Source of the DNA: Streptomyces flaveolus
Lineage (GTDB): Bacteria; Actinomycetota; Actinomycetes; Streptomycetales; Streptomycetaceae
Assembly: GCF_014648815.1 (NCBI RefSeq)
Contig: NZ_BMRV01000018.1
Span: 62,001 to 126,000, forward strand
Direction of reading: 5' to 3'
DNA: 64,000 nucleotides
In this document: positions 1 to 7,651 of the stretch, piece by piece
Position numbering within the stretch: the first letter of the stretch is position 1
Layout of the letters: every line of letters starts with the position of its first letter
Translations under genes and position numbers: made by a program
Notes under the pieces: model-generated
Databases searched by the model: none
What the model saw: the letters and a program-made list of their open reading frames with translations, nothing else
Told to the model about the DNA's origin: nothing

Positions 1-353
1 TCCCCCTTGGCGACGGTGTGCACGGCGTCGATCAGACGGTGGGACGGGGCGTCCTTGGCGACGAAGCCGAGCGCTCCCGCGTCGAACGCCCTGCGCAGCA
101 CACCCGGCCGTTCCGGAGCCGCGAGGACGACCAGCCGGGACCCGCACCGGTCCCAGAAGGGTGCGCGGCAGAGTTCTGTGCCCTCCAGACAGTCCCCGTC
201 CACGACACACACGTCCGCGGGTAAGTCGTCCTCGTCGGCGTCCTCGCCCTGGGAGGACATGGACGAGACCTCGAGTCCGTCGGCGGACAGGAGCAGTTGT
301 GCCAGCGCCGAACGCAGCAGCAGCGCGTCGTGCACCACGAGAACACGGACCAT
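1..353 (-). CDS. Response regulator, N-terminal receiver part (cut by window edge)
   Basis: Reading the minus strand from an ATG at 353 gives 117 codons open to the window edge. It starts MVRVLVVHDALLLRSAL and ends GFVAKDAPSHRLIDAVHTVAKG. This is the receiver-domain pattern: beta1, an acidic loop, a central aspartate in VCVVDGD, and the conserved lysine in VAKDAP. The HRLIDAV tail is usual in NarL/LuxR-family regulators, so a DNA-binding domain probably lies beyond the edge. The acidic pocket is unusual: His-Asp where Asp-Asp/Asp-Glu is normal. The receiver could therefore be an atypical one with altered phosphorylation. No partner kinase is visible in this window. Confidence 0.82.
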   Translation of the reverse strand, partial: MVRVLVVHDALLLRSALAQLLLSADGLEVSSMSSQGEDADEDDLPADVCVVDGDCLEGTELCRAPFWDRCGSRLVVLAAPERPGVLRRAFDAGALGFVAKDAPSHRLIDAVHTVAKG

Positions 354-735
354 GTACGACCCCCAAGGTCTCCCGGCCGTCCTCGCGGACCACCGGGCTC
401 GTCCCCCAATGTCCCCAGCCGTCTGCCCCGGGGTCCCGCCGCAGAAGCACGGAAGGTGGCCGCGCCGGGCCGACAGCGACATCAATACGCCGTTCTCGAC
501 GGCGTCGCGGAGCGCGGCCGGGACGGGCGGTCAGGCCGGATCACGCCCTTGGCGCGGGGTGTTCCGCGTCGGTAGCGGGCAGGGTGTGAAGCAGGGGCAC
601 GGAAGTGGCGTCTCCGTGCGGACCTCACGGGCCGAAAACCGTCGAAGTGAATGTGGCCCGAAAGACCGCGTCCAACCTCCTCCGACTTGCCCCGCGCGGC
701 TCCATCCGTATGGTCGGCGCCGGCGCCACGCCGCG
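354..735. other. Intergenic region, no gene recognised
   Basis: About 380 bases between the response-regulator start and a small membrane-protein gene. Several open frames cross it on both strands, but their composition is that of GC-rich noise (Arg/Pro/Ala runs) and none has a ribosome-binding site or family resemblance. It should contain the promoter of the response regulator. I could not point to a convincing -10/-35 pair. Confidence 0.5.
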
Positions 736-972
736 CTACTCGGTGGCGTGTCCCCGTCGGCGCTCCCGGGCCCGCTCGCCCGCCCGCCGGGCCGTGCCCA
801 TCAGCCGTTCCCGCCCCGCGGACAGCAGCAGGGCCAGCGGCGTCACGATCAGGGCGATCAGCAGCGCCGGACCCCAGTCCATGCCGTCGCGCCGGTACCG
901 CAGGATCAGCGCGGCACAGGCGTAGGTCAGCACGACGATCAACGCGTTCTTGAGCGGCTCGGGCAGCGTCAT
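736..972 (-). CDS. Small two-helix membrane protein
   Basis: A 78-residue protein beginning MTLPEPLKNALIVVLTYACA. It has two hydrophobic segments (about residues 8-25 and 32-50) separated by a short basic loop, then a strongly basic tail rich in Arg and Glu. The arrangement suggests an integral membrane protein with both ends on the same side. I do not recognise a family with certainty; short proteins of this type are common and uncharacterised in Streptomyces. It is a single gene upstream of the sulfonate locus and divergent from it. Confidence 0.6.
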   Translation of the reverse strand: MTLPEPLKNALIVVLTYACAALILRYRRDGMDWGPALLIALIVTPLALLLSAGRERLMGTARRAGERARERRRGHATE

Positions 973-1136
973 GCAGGCTCAAGTACCCCGGGCGCGGGCC
1001 CACATGGCGTGCCGGGCGGGACTGTCTTCACAGCGTCGGCGCCGTTGTCACACCCGTGTGAAATCCCACGGGCGGGAGCCGGGAACGGCCGGCTGTTCCT
1101 TGACGGCCGCGCGGGCCGACTGCGACGATCGCCGTC

Positions 1137-1223
1137 ATGAAGCAGACGCGACCGGATCTCACGCGGCGACGCCACGTCGACCTCGCGCGTGTCTCCAGCG
1201 CCTGCTGTCGCCGCCCGGTCTGA
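1137..1223 (+). CDS. 28-residue Cys-Cys leader peptide upstream of ssuED
   Basis: ATG at 1137 opens a 28-codon frame, MKQTRPDLTRRRHVDLARVS followed by SACCRRPV and a stop at 1221-1223. Actinobacterial sulfur genes are often preceded by short peptides of this form: a basic N-terminus, an R-x-HVDL-x-RV core, and cysteines near the end. In mycobacteria similar upstream peptides mediate cysteine-responsive attenuation by ribosome stalling. Here the peptide ends 226 bases before the sulfonate gene ssuE, and the two cysteine codons (TGC TGT, 1203-1208) sit five codons before the stop. I saw no strong Shine-Dalgarno before the ATG, so it may be leaderless. The resemblance to the class is seen in the sequence; the regulatory role is inferred. 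Confidence 0.72.
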   Translation: MKQTRPDLTRRRHVDLARVSSACCRRPV

Positions 1224-1449
1224 CGCTCCAGCCGGCAGGCCCGCTCTTTCCCGCAGCGGCGCGAAACCCCTCGGCCACCGCCGCCCTCCCGCGCGAGCCG
1301 TCCCCTCACCCGCGCACACGCACGGCGCGTTTGCGACGAGCCGGCTCCCCCGCTCGGGTCCGCGCCCGCCGGCCCTCCTGTCCCCTTCCCGCACCCCCGC
1401 GTGCTCCGGCACGCGCGGGCGTCCGGGCGTTTCTCGAAAGAGGTCCCCC

Positions 1450-2004
1450 ATGGCCACCGTCCTGTCCGTCTCCGGCAGCCCTTCCGCCTCCTCCCGTACC
1501 AACCGTCTGCTGCGCCACCTCGACGAGCGGCTGGTCGCGCAGGGCCACCGGGTGATCCCGCTCGACGTCCGCACCATCCCCGCCGAGGCGCTGCTGGGCG
1601 CCGACTTCGCGCACCCGGCCATCGTCGAGGCCACCGAACTGTTCGCCGCCGCGGACGGCGTGGTCGTCGGCACCCCGGTCTACAAGGCCGCGTACTCCGG
1701 TGTGCTGAAGGCGCTGCTGGATCTGCTCCCGCAGTACGCGCTCACCGGCAAGACCGTGCTGCCGCTCGCGACGGGTGGCAGCGTCGCCCATGTGCTGGCC
1801 ATCGACTACGCGCTGCGTCCGGTCCTCACCTCGATGGGCGCGCGGCACATCGTCCAGGGCTGGTTCACCCTCGACCGGGACATCACCCGCCACGACGACG
1901 GGACCCTGTCGGTCGCCCCGGCCGCCGCCGAGGCGCTCACCCAGGTGGTCGACCAGTTCTCGGCCGCGCTCGGGCACGCCCCGCTGCTCGCCGCGGCCAG
2001 CTGA
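1450..2004 (+). CDS. ssuE: NADPH-dependent FMN reductase SsuE
   Basis: A 184-residue flavodoxin-fold reductase starting MATVLSVSGSPSASSRTNRL. The SGSPS-x3-R-T phosphate-binding loop (residues 7-15), the GTPVYKAAYSGVLKALLDLLP segment around residues 78-98 and the LATGGSVAHVLAID segment are typical of the SsuE family. It supplies reduced FMN to the monooxygenase encoded next. The ATG at 1450 is chosen because the recognisable N-terminus begins there; longer in-frame starts add only Pro/Arg-rich sequence. It is followed after 40 bases by ssuD, so the two form an operon. A Cys-rich leader peptide upstream suggests regulation by cysteine supply. Confidence 0.93.
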   Translation: MATVLSVSGSPSASSRTNRLLRHLDERLVAQGHRVIPLDVRTIPAEALLGADFAHPAIVEATELFAAADGVVVGTPVYKAAYSGVLKALLDLLPQYALTGKTVLPLATGGSVAHVLAIDYALRPVLTSMGARHIVQGWFTLDRDITRHDDGTLSVAPAAAEALTQVVDQFSAALGHAPLLAAAS

Positions 2005-2044
2005 CCCCGGCGCCCCGACGACCTCCCCCCTGATCGGAGACGGC

Positions 2045-3208
2045 ATGTCCCTGACCTTCCACTGGTTCCTGCCCACCAACGGCGACAGTCGCGACGTCGT
2101 CGGCGGAGGCCACGGCACCCCGGCCACCACGTCCGGCCGGGACCGGCCGCCGACGGTGGCCTACCTGAGCCAGATCGCCCGCGCCGCCGAGACCCTCGGT
2201 TTCGCCGGCGCGCTCACTCCCACCGGTGCCTGGTGCGAGGACGCCTGGCTGACCACCGCGATGGTCAGCCAGCACACCGAGCGGCTGAAGTTCCTGGTGG
2301 CCTTCCGGCCCGGGCTCCTGTCGCCGACGCTCGCCGCGCAGATGGCCTCCACCTTCCAGCGGCAGACCGGCGGGCGGCTGCTGCTGAACGTGGTCACCGG
2401 CGGGGAGAGCCGGGAGCAGCGGGCCTTCGGCGACTTCCTCGACAAGGACGCCCGCTACCGCCGTACCGGCGAATTCCTGAGCGTGGTCCGGCAGTTGTGG
2501 GACGGCGGGAGCGTCGATCTGCTCGGCGAGCACCTCCGGGTGGAGGACGCGAAGCTGGCCCGCGTGCCCGACCCGGTGCCCGAGGTCTACTTCGGCGGCT
2601 CGTCGCCCGCCGCGATCGAGGTCGCCGCGCGGCACGTCGACGTCTACCTCACCTGGGGCGAGCCGCCCGCGCAGGTCGCCGAGAAGATCGCCCGGGTCCG
2701 GGAGCTCGCCGCGCGGCAGGGCCGCACCCTTCGCTTCGGCATCCGGCTGCACGTCATCAGCCGCGACACCTCGGCGCAGGCCTGGGCCGAGGCGGAACGG
2801 CTGCTGTCCGGCTTCGACCCGGCCACGGTGAGGGCCGTGCAGGACGGCCTGGCCCGCAGCGAGTCGGAGGGGCAGCGGCGCATGCTCGCCCTGCACGGCG
2901 GCGCCCGCGACGGCCTGGAGATCCACCCCAACCTGTGGGCCGGCATCGGCCTGGTGCGCGGCGGCGCGGGCACCGCCCTGGTCGGCAGCCACGAGGAGGT
3001 CGCCGGGCGGATCGAGGAGTACGCGTCCCTGGGCATCGAGGAGTTCGTGCTCTCCGGCTACCCGCATCTGGAGGAGGCGTACTGGTTCGGCGAGGGCGTC
3101 CTGCCGCGGCTGGCCGCGCGGGGCCTGTGGCGGCACCCCTCCGACGGGCCGGCCCCGGCCCCTCCGGCGCGGACGGCACAGGCGGCACAGGCGGTCTTCG
3201 CGAGCTGA
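2045..3208 (+). CDS. ssuD: FMNH2-dependent alkanesulfonate monooxygenase SsuD
   Basis: A 387-residue luciferase-like monooxygenase that desulfonates alkanesulfonates with FMNH2 and O2, releasing sulfite and the aldehyde. Family signatures are dense: PTGAWCEDAW (the cysteine matching the active-site Cys54 region of E. coli SsuD), YLTWGEPP, FGIRLHVI (Arg and His), NLWAGIGLVRGGAG and LSGYPHLEEAYWFGE. The start at 2045 follows a GGAGA sequence and matches the family start. The last ~30 residues are an Ala/Pro-rich tail. No sulfonate ABC transporter (ssuABC) lies beside it, so uptake must be encoded elsewhere. Cytoplasmic, paired with SsuE. Confidence 0.95.
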   Translation: MSLTFHWFLPTNGDSRDVVGGGHGTPATTSGRDRPPTVAYLSQIARAAETLGFAGALTPTGAWCEDAWLTTAMVSQHTERLKFLVAFRPGLLSPTLAAQMASTFQRQTGGRLLLNVVTGGESREQRAFGDFLDKDARYRRTGEFLSVVRQLWDGGSVDLLGEHLRVEDAKLARVPDPVPEVYFGGSSPAAIEVAARHVDVYLTWGEPPAQVAEKIARVRELAARQGRTLRFGIRLHVISRDTSAQAWAEAERLLSGFDPATVRAVQDGLARSESEGQRRMLALHGGARDGLEIHPNLWAGIGLVRGGAGTALVGSHEEVAGRIEEYASLGIEEFVLSGYPHLEEAYWFGEGVLPRLAARGLWRHPSDGPAPAPPARTAQAAQAVFAS

Positions 3209-3235
3209 GCCCGGCCGGCGCGGAACCGGCCGGGC
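3209..3235. terminator. Hairpin between convergent ssuD and PPOX genes
   Basis: Perfect inverted repeat GCCCGGCCGG (3209-3218) and CCGGCCGGGC (3226-3235) with a 7-base loop, starting immediately after the ssuD stop. No T-tract follows, as is common in actinobacteria. It probably serves transcripts from both sides. Confidence 0.6.
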
Positions 3236-3241
3236 CGGCGC

Positions 3242-3667
3242 TCAGGTCGACGCCTGGTCGCTGTCCTTCATCGAGCCCCAGCCGTGCCAGCGCTCGACCT
3301 CGATCCACGCGCTGACCCGGGCGCGGACCCGGTCCGGGTACGCCTTGCCCGTGTAGTGCGTGGAGATCCGGTCGATGTCGGCCAGGCCCTCGTCGTCACG
3401 GGTCTCGGTGACGCGGCCGATGAGGGTGACGTGCGTGTACCAGTCGTCGCCGTCCAGCACGGTGAGGGTCACGCGCGGGTCGCGACGCAGGTGCTTGAGG
3501 CGTACGCGGCCCTCGTCGAGGCTGATCAGGACGCGGCCGTCGTCCTCCCACACGTACCAGGTGGGGGTGGAGACGGGGGCGCCGTCCGAGCGGAGCGTGG
3601 CCATCACGCACGGGTTGGGGCGGCGCAGCAGGTCGACGGCCTCGGGCGGCAGCGGGGGCTTGGACAT
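3242..3667 (-). CDS. PPOX-class F420-dependent oxidoreductase
   Basis: A 141-residue split beta-barrel protein beginning MSKPPLPPEAVDLLRRPNPC. The segment VMATLRSDGAPVSTPTWYVW, followed by ISLDEGRVRLKHLRRDPRV and LIGRVTE, matches the pyridoxamine-5-phosphate-oxidase-like family. Its actinobacterial members (Rv1155-like) bind F420 or flavin. The start at 3667 is preceded by AAGGAG on the coding strand. It lies 80 bases downstream of a dehydrogenase gene on the same strand. The cofactor (F420 versus FMN) cannot be settled from sequence alone, and the substrate is unknown. Confidence 0.85.
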   Translation of the reverse strand: MSKPPLPPEAVDLLRRPNPCVMATLRSDGAPVSTPTWYVWEDDGRVLISLDEGRVRLKHLRRDPRVTLTVLDGDDWYTHVTLIGRVTETRDDEGLADIDRISTHYTGKAYPDRVRARVSAWIEVERWHGWGSMKDSDQAST

Positions 3668-3747
3668 CGGAACTCCTTCGTGTCTTGATCGTTTCGAGGC
3701 TGCTCGGCATTTCCGTTTCTTGCGCTCGTCCGGTACCCCGGACGCGC

Positions 3748-4638
3748 TCAGTCGGACGGCTTCTCGACGAAGCTGGCGAAGTAGGCCGCCGCCATGTCCT
3801 CGTCGCCGTGTCCCTGGGCCGCGGCACGCTCCAGGCGCTCCGCGCTCGCGGCGGCGACGTCCAGGCGTACGCCGTTGCGCTCGCCCGCCTCGACGATCAG
3901 GCGGGCGTCCTTCGCGGCGGTGGTGACGGCGAACTGGGGCGGGGTGAGGGCACCGTCGCGGATCAGGCCGGCCTTTGCGCGCAGATAGCCCATGTCGAGG
4001 GGTCCACCGGCGATGGCGTCGAAGAAGCCGTCGGGGTCCACGCCGAGCGCCTGTGCCAGGGCCAGGACCTCGCCGACCGCGTTGGTGGTGGCGAGGACCC
4101 AGCTGTTGGCCACGAGCTTGAGGCGGGTCGCGCTGCCGACGGCACCGTCCTCGCCGGTCCACACCGTACGGGAGCCCACCGCGTCGAAGACGGGCGTCAC
4201 CGTGTCGCGCGCGTCGGCCGGGCCGGCGGCCAGGACGAGCAACTGGCCGGTCTCGGCGGGCTGCCGGGTGCCGAGCACCGGGGCGTCGAAGAAGACCAGG
4301 CCGTGTTCGCGGGCGAAGGCGGCGAGGTCCGCGACCGCGTCGAGACCGGCGGTGGTCGACTGCACCCACGCGGCGCCGGCGCGCAGGCCGGGGGCGGCGC
4401 GGCGCATGACGTCCAGGGCGGCCGGGCCGTCGTACAGCACGGTGAGGACGACGTCGGCGTCCCGCACCGCCTCCTCGGGGCCGTCGGCGATGTGCACGCC
4501 GTCGGCGGCCAGCGGCTCGGCCTTGTCCCGGCTGCGGTTCCAGGCGTGGACGGTGAGTCCGGCGCGGGCGAGGTTGCGGGCCATCGCGGCGCCCATGATG
4601 CCGGTTCCCAGGACGCTCACGGTGAGCTTGTCGGTCAT
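3748..4638 (-). CDS. NAD(P)-dependent beta-hydroxyacid dehydrogenase (HIBADH-like)
   Basis: A 296-residue protein with an N-terminal Rossmann fold, GTGIMGAAMARNLARAG (residues 11-27). The substrate motif is degenerate (VQSTTAGLDAV around residues 92-102). The catalytic-lysine helix reads RLKLVANSWVLATTNAVGE, with Lys near residue 173. A C-terminal all-helical dimerisation domain follows. This is the 3-hydroxyisobutyrate dehydrogenase / 6-phosphogluconate dehydrogenase-like family, which oxidises beta-hydroxyacids or reduces the matching semialdehydes. The specific substrate is not indicated by neighbours. It is upstream of the PPOX gene on the same strand and may be cotranscribed with it. Confidence 0.87.
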   Translation of the reverse strand: MTDKLTVSVLGTGIMGAAMARNLARAGLTVHAWNRSRDKAEPLAADGVHIADGPEEAVRDADVVLTVLYDGPAALDVMRRAAPGLRAGAAWVQSTTAGLDAVADLAAFAREHGLVFFDAPVLGTRQPAETGQLLVLAAGPADARDTVTPVFDAVGSRTVWTGEDGAVGSATRLKLVANSWVLATTNAVGEVLALAQALGVDPDGFFDAIAGGPLDMGYLRAKAGLIRDGALTPPQFAVTTAAKDARLIVEAGERNGVRLDVAAASAERLERAAAQGHGDEDMAAAYFASFVEKPSD

Positions 4639-4772
4639 GACGTCGGCTTCCTGTTCTCGTGCTCGTACGGAGGGTGGCCGAAGATCAGCCTGCCATCCGG
4701 CCGGGGGCCGCGCCGACCGGGTCGGGGAGCTGCTGTCCGGGAACTGCGGGACGCGTCGCGTACGGTACGGCC

Positions 4773-5237
4773 GTGAACGCCTTCACCCGCATGACCGATG
4801 ACAGCGACGCGTACGTGCCCGGCCGGCACGGCCCCTTTGCGACCACCGAGGCGGACCCGCGGGAGGTGGGCCGGGTGCGTACCGAGTACGCACCCGCGCA
4901 CGACGGGGACCCGGATCCGGGCGAGATCGTCTGGACGTGGGTGCCGTACGAGGAGAACGACGGGCGCGGCAAGGACCGTCCCGTGCTCGTCGTCGCCCGG
5001 GAGGCGGCGGGCACGCTCCTGGCCGTGCAGCTTTCCAGCAAGCGGCACGACGGGGACCGGGAGTGGGTGCCGATCGGCAGCGGGCCGTGGGACCGGTCGG
5101 GGCGGGACTCCTGGGTGGACGTGGACCGGGTGCTGCGGCTGCACGAGGCCGGTATGCGCCGCGAGGCGGCCGCGCTGGACCGGATGCGGTTCGACCTCGT
5201 GCGGCAGCGGCTGCGGGAGCGCTACGGCTGGAGCTGA
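4773..5237 (+). CDS. PemK/MazF-like family protein
   Basis: A 154-residue protein if read from GTG 4773 (148 residues from ATG 4791). It contains PGEIVWTWVPYEENDGRGKD followed by RPVLVVAREAAGTLLAVQLSS. This is the fold signature of PemK/MazF-type proteins: the G-x-I/V-V start strand, a (K/R)-x-RPVLV strand, then the S-S strand. The catalytic pattern of active RNases is not clearly conserved, and no antitoxin gene precedes it. It may therefore be a solitary housekeeping relative rather than a toxin. A tacggt sequence shortly upstream of the GTG could be a -10 for a leaderless mRNA. Its last 16 bases overlap the convergent glycohydrolase gene. Confidence 0.7.
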   Translation: MNAFTRMTDDSDAYVPGRHGPFATTEADPREVGRVRTEYAPAHDGDPDPGEIVWTWVPYEENDGRGKDRPVLVVAREAAGTLLAVQLSSKRHDGDREWVPIGSGPWDRSGRDSWVDVDRVLRLHEAGMRREAAALDRMRFDLVRQRLRERYGWS

Positions 5238-6061
5238 CGCCCGTCGGCGGCGGCCTCCGGGAAGGTCCGCGCGAACGCGGCGCGGACCGTGCCGCCGGGT
5301 GTGCGGTCCAGGATGCCGAACGTCACCCGTTCGAACGCCGAGGCGAACCGTCCGCCGGGTCCGAGCAGCGTCCGGAAGGCGCCCGCGACCTGGGCCGGGT
5401 CGTTGCGGAACACGCCGCAGCCCCAGGCGCCGAGCACCAGCCGCCGGTAGCCGTGGGCCGCGGCCGTCTCCAGCACCCGTTCGGCACGCACGGCCAGCGC
5501 CGTGCCCAGCTCGCCGGTGCGCTCCGGTGCGGTGCGCAGCACGACGCCCGCGTTCGGTGCGGCGGCGGTGAGGAATCCGGCCGTGTACGGCGCCTCCAGC
5601 AGCCGTCCGCGGTCGTCGCGGAAGACGGGCACGGCGGGCGAGTGGATGACGCGGTCCGTGTAGAACGGGTCGCGGTGGGCCCGGTGGTGGTCGTAGAACG
5701 CGCGGGCCCGCAGCAGACACGTGTACAGGGCGGAAGCCCGGCACAGGGCCTCCTCCTGGGCCTGGGCACCGTTGAGGTAGCCGCCGCCTGGGTTGCGGGC
5801 GGAGGCGAAGTTCAGTACCGCCACCTCGCCGCCGAGCCGGCGGGCGGCCTCCAGGCTGCTCTCGCCCGTGACCTCGAGGACCGTGGCCACCGGGGCGGAC
5901 GGTGGCACCCCGACCGGCTCCGGACCGTGGATCCGGGTGCCCTCGCGGGCCGCCTCGACCGCCGCCGCGATCCGCACCTCGCGCCCGCCCGGCGTGCGAT
6001 AGGCCCCCGCCATGACGATCTGCTCGGTCTGCTGCGCGATGCCACGCAGGCGCGCGCTCAT
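5222..6061 (-). CDS. Bacterial poly(ADP-ribose) glycohydrolase (TIGR02452-type)
   Basis: A 279-residue macrodomain-like protein. The segment NFASARNPGGGYLNGAQAQE followed by EALCRASALY contains the PARG signature GGG-x6-QEE, with the two adjacent glutamates that define catalytic poly(ADP-ribose) glycohydrolases. Further family landmarks are YTDRVIHSPAVPVFRD and the late RRLVLGAWGCGVFRNDP strand-loop. It would hydrolyse ADP-ribose chains in the cytoplasm, as shown for the actinobacterial PARG of Thermomonospora. The ATG at 6061 is the first in a frame preceded by non-family sequence. It is divergent from the ergothioneine operon. No PARP-like gene is in the window. Confidence 0.85.
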   Translation of the reverse strand: MSARLRGIAQQTEQIVMAGAYRTPGGREVRIAAAVEAAREGTRIHGPEPVGVPPSAPVATVLEVTGESSLEAARRLGGEVAVLNFASARNPGGGYLNGAQAQEEALCRASALYTCLLRARAFYDHHRAHRDPFYTDRVIHSPAVPVFRDDRGRLLEAPYTAGFLTAAAPNAGVVLRTAPERTGELGTALAVRAERVLETAAAHGYRRLVLGAWGCGVFRNDPAQVAGAFRTLLGPGGRFASAFERVTFGILDRTPGGTVRAAFARTFPEAAADGRQLQP

Positions 6062-6349
6062 GGCGCCACCCCCGTGGACGCCATGACCGCGCGCCGCGCG
6101 GCCTCCCCCGTCGTGCTCATGCGGGAATCCTGGGTGATGCTGGTGGTGCGGCGCAACGGCATTTCCCGGCCCGGGAAACGACGGGGGAAGTCCTCGGAAA
6201 CGGTCGGGTCGTGGAGATTGCCGAACTGGAACGTCCCGATATGCACCCTTGTGCGGAGCGGCGTGAGGGTCTTGGGTGGGACGAGTGTGCCGACCCGGCC
6301 CACCACGAACAGGGTCGGCGACATGGTGGAATCTCAGGAGGATCCCGAC

Positions 6350-7651
6350 ATGTCCGAAGCGGTAGGTGGCTGTACGCGGCCACGCACCACCGTCACGGAA
6401 GCCGAGGTCGAGGCGCTGGTCCACGGCATCTGCTTCAAGACCGGTCCGCCCGCGCGCCTCGGCGTCGAGGTGGAGTGGCTGGTCCACGAGCTGGGCGCGC
6501 CGTGGCTCCCCGTGACAGACGAAAGACTCGAAGCGGTGTACACCGCACTGCGAACCGTGCCACTGAACTCGGCGCTGACCGTCGAGCCGGGCGGCCAGCT
6601 GGAACTGAGCTCCCTGCCCGCCGCCTCCCTGATGGGGTGCGTCGACGCCGTCCGGGCCGACCTGGACGCCGTCCGGGCGGTCCTGCGGGAGGACGGTCTC
6701 GCCCTCGTCGGCCTCGGCCACGAGCCCTGGCGCTCACCCCGCCGGTACCTGCGCCAGGCGCGGTACGACGCCATGGAGGCCTGCCTCGACCGCACCGGTC
6801 CCGCGGGCCGCTTCATGATGTGCACCACCGCCTCCGTGCAGGTGTGCCTGGACGCCGGGCACGAGGAGCCCGGTCAGCTCGGTCACGTACGCCGCTGGTG
6901 GCTCGCCCACCAGCTGGGCGCGGTCCTGGTGGCCGCGTTCGCCAATTCCCCGCTGTCCGGCGGCCGCCCCACCGGCTGGCGGTCCACGCGGCAGCTGCGG
7001 TGGGCCCAGATCGGCACCGGCCGGGCGGGCGGACCGCCGCTGGACGCCGACCCGCGCCGCGCCTGGGCCCGCCATGTGCTGGACGCCCCGGTGATGTGCG
7101 TACGCCGGGACCGCGGCCCCTGGGACGTGCCGGACGGCATGACCTTCCGGGAGTGGACCAGGTCCCGGTCGCCGAGACCGCCGACCAGGGAGGACCTCGA
7201 CTACCACCTCACCACGCTGTTCCCGCCGGTCAGACCGCGCGGGCATCTGGAGCTGCGCATGATCGACGCGCAGCCCGGGGACGACGGCTGGATCGTGCCG
7301 CTCGCCGTCACGGCGGCGCTGTTCGACGACCAGGAGGCCTCCGAGACCGCCTACCGGGCCGTGAAGCCCCTCGCGGAGCGCACCCTCGGCCGGCCCGCCC
7401 CGCACAACCCGCTCTACCGGGACGCCGCCCGCGACGCCCTGACCGATCCGGAGCTGCGTGAAGCGGCCGGCGTCTGCTTCGCGGCGGCGCTCGACGCGCT
7501 GCCCCGGCTCGGTGCCACCACCGGGGTGACGGACGCGGTCGCGGCCTACCGGGACCGCTACGTCGCCCGGGGCCGCTGCCCCGCCGACGACCTGCTGGAC
7601 ACGCACGACGGCGCGGGCCCCGGCCCGCACGGGAGGGAGACCCGCCCATGA
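6350..7651 (+). CDS. egtA: Ergothioneine biosynthesis glutamate-cysteine ligase EgtA
   Basis: A 433-residue GCS2-family ligase that makes gamma-glutamylcysteine, the sulfur donor for ergothioneine. Visible landmarks are RLGVEVEWLVHELG (substrate glutamates), LTVEPGGQLELSSLP, MMCTTASVQVCLDAG and the late PRGHLELRMIDAQPGDDGW. The ATG at 6350 follows CAGGAGG at good spacing. It is the first gene of a four-gene operon and overlaps egtB by 4 bases (ATGA). In actinobacteria EgtA is a separate paralogue of the mycothiol and glutathione ligases, so identity rests on this operon context as well as on the fold. Confidence 0.94.
   Translation: MSEAVGGCTRPRTTVTEAEVEALVHGICFKTGPPARLGVEVEWLVHELGAPWLPVTDERLEAVYTALRTVPLNSALTVEPGGQLELSSLPAASLMGCVDAVRADLDAVRAVLREDGLALVGLGHEPWRSPRRYLRQARYDAMEACLDRTGPAGRFMMCTTASVQVCLDAGHEEPGQLGHVRRWWLAHQLGAVLVAAFANSPLSGGRPTGWRSTRQLRWAQIGTGRAGGPPLDADPRRAWARHVLDAPVMCVRRDRGPWDVPDGMTFREWTRSRSPRPPTREDLDYHLTTLFPPVRPRGHLELRMIDAQPGDDGWIVPLAVTAALFDDQEASETAYRAVKPLAERTLGRPAPHNPLYRDAARDALTDPELREAAGVCFAAALDALPRLGATTGVTDAVAAYRDRYVARGRCPADDLLDTHDGAGPGPHGRETRP

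Noticed and set aside
7..1140. 377-codon plus-strand frame at the window start
   Set aside because: Ser/Arg/Pro-rich noise overlapping a receiver-domain gene and a small membrane-protein gene on the other strand.
6062..6349. 88-codon minus-strand frames between PARG and egtA
   Set aside because: No family resemblance and no ribosome-binding site; the region is the divergent promoter of the ergothioneine operon.
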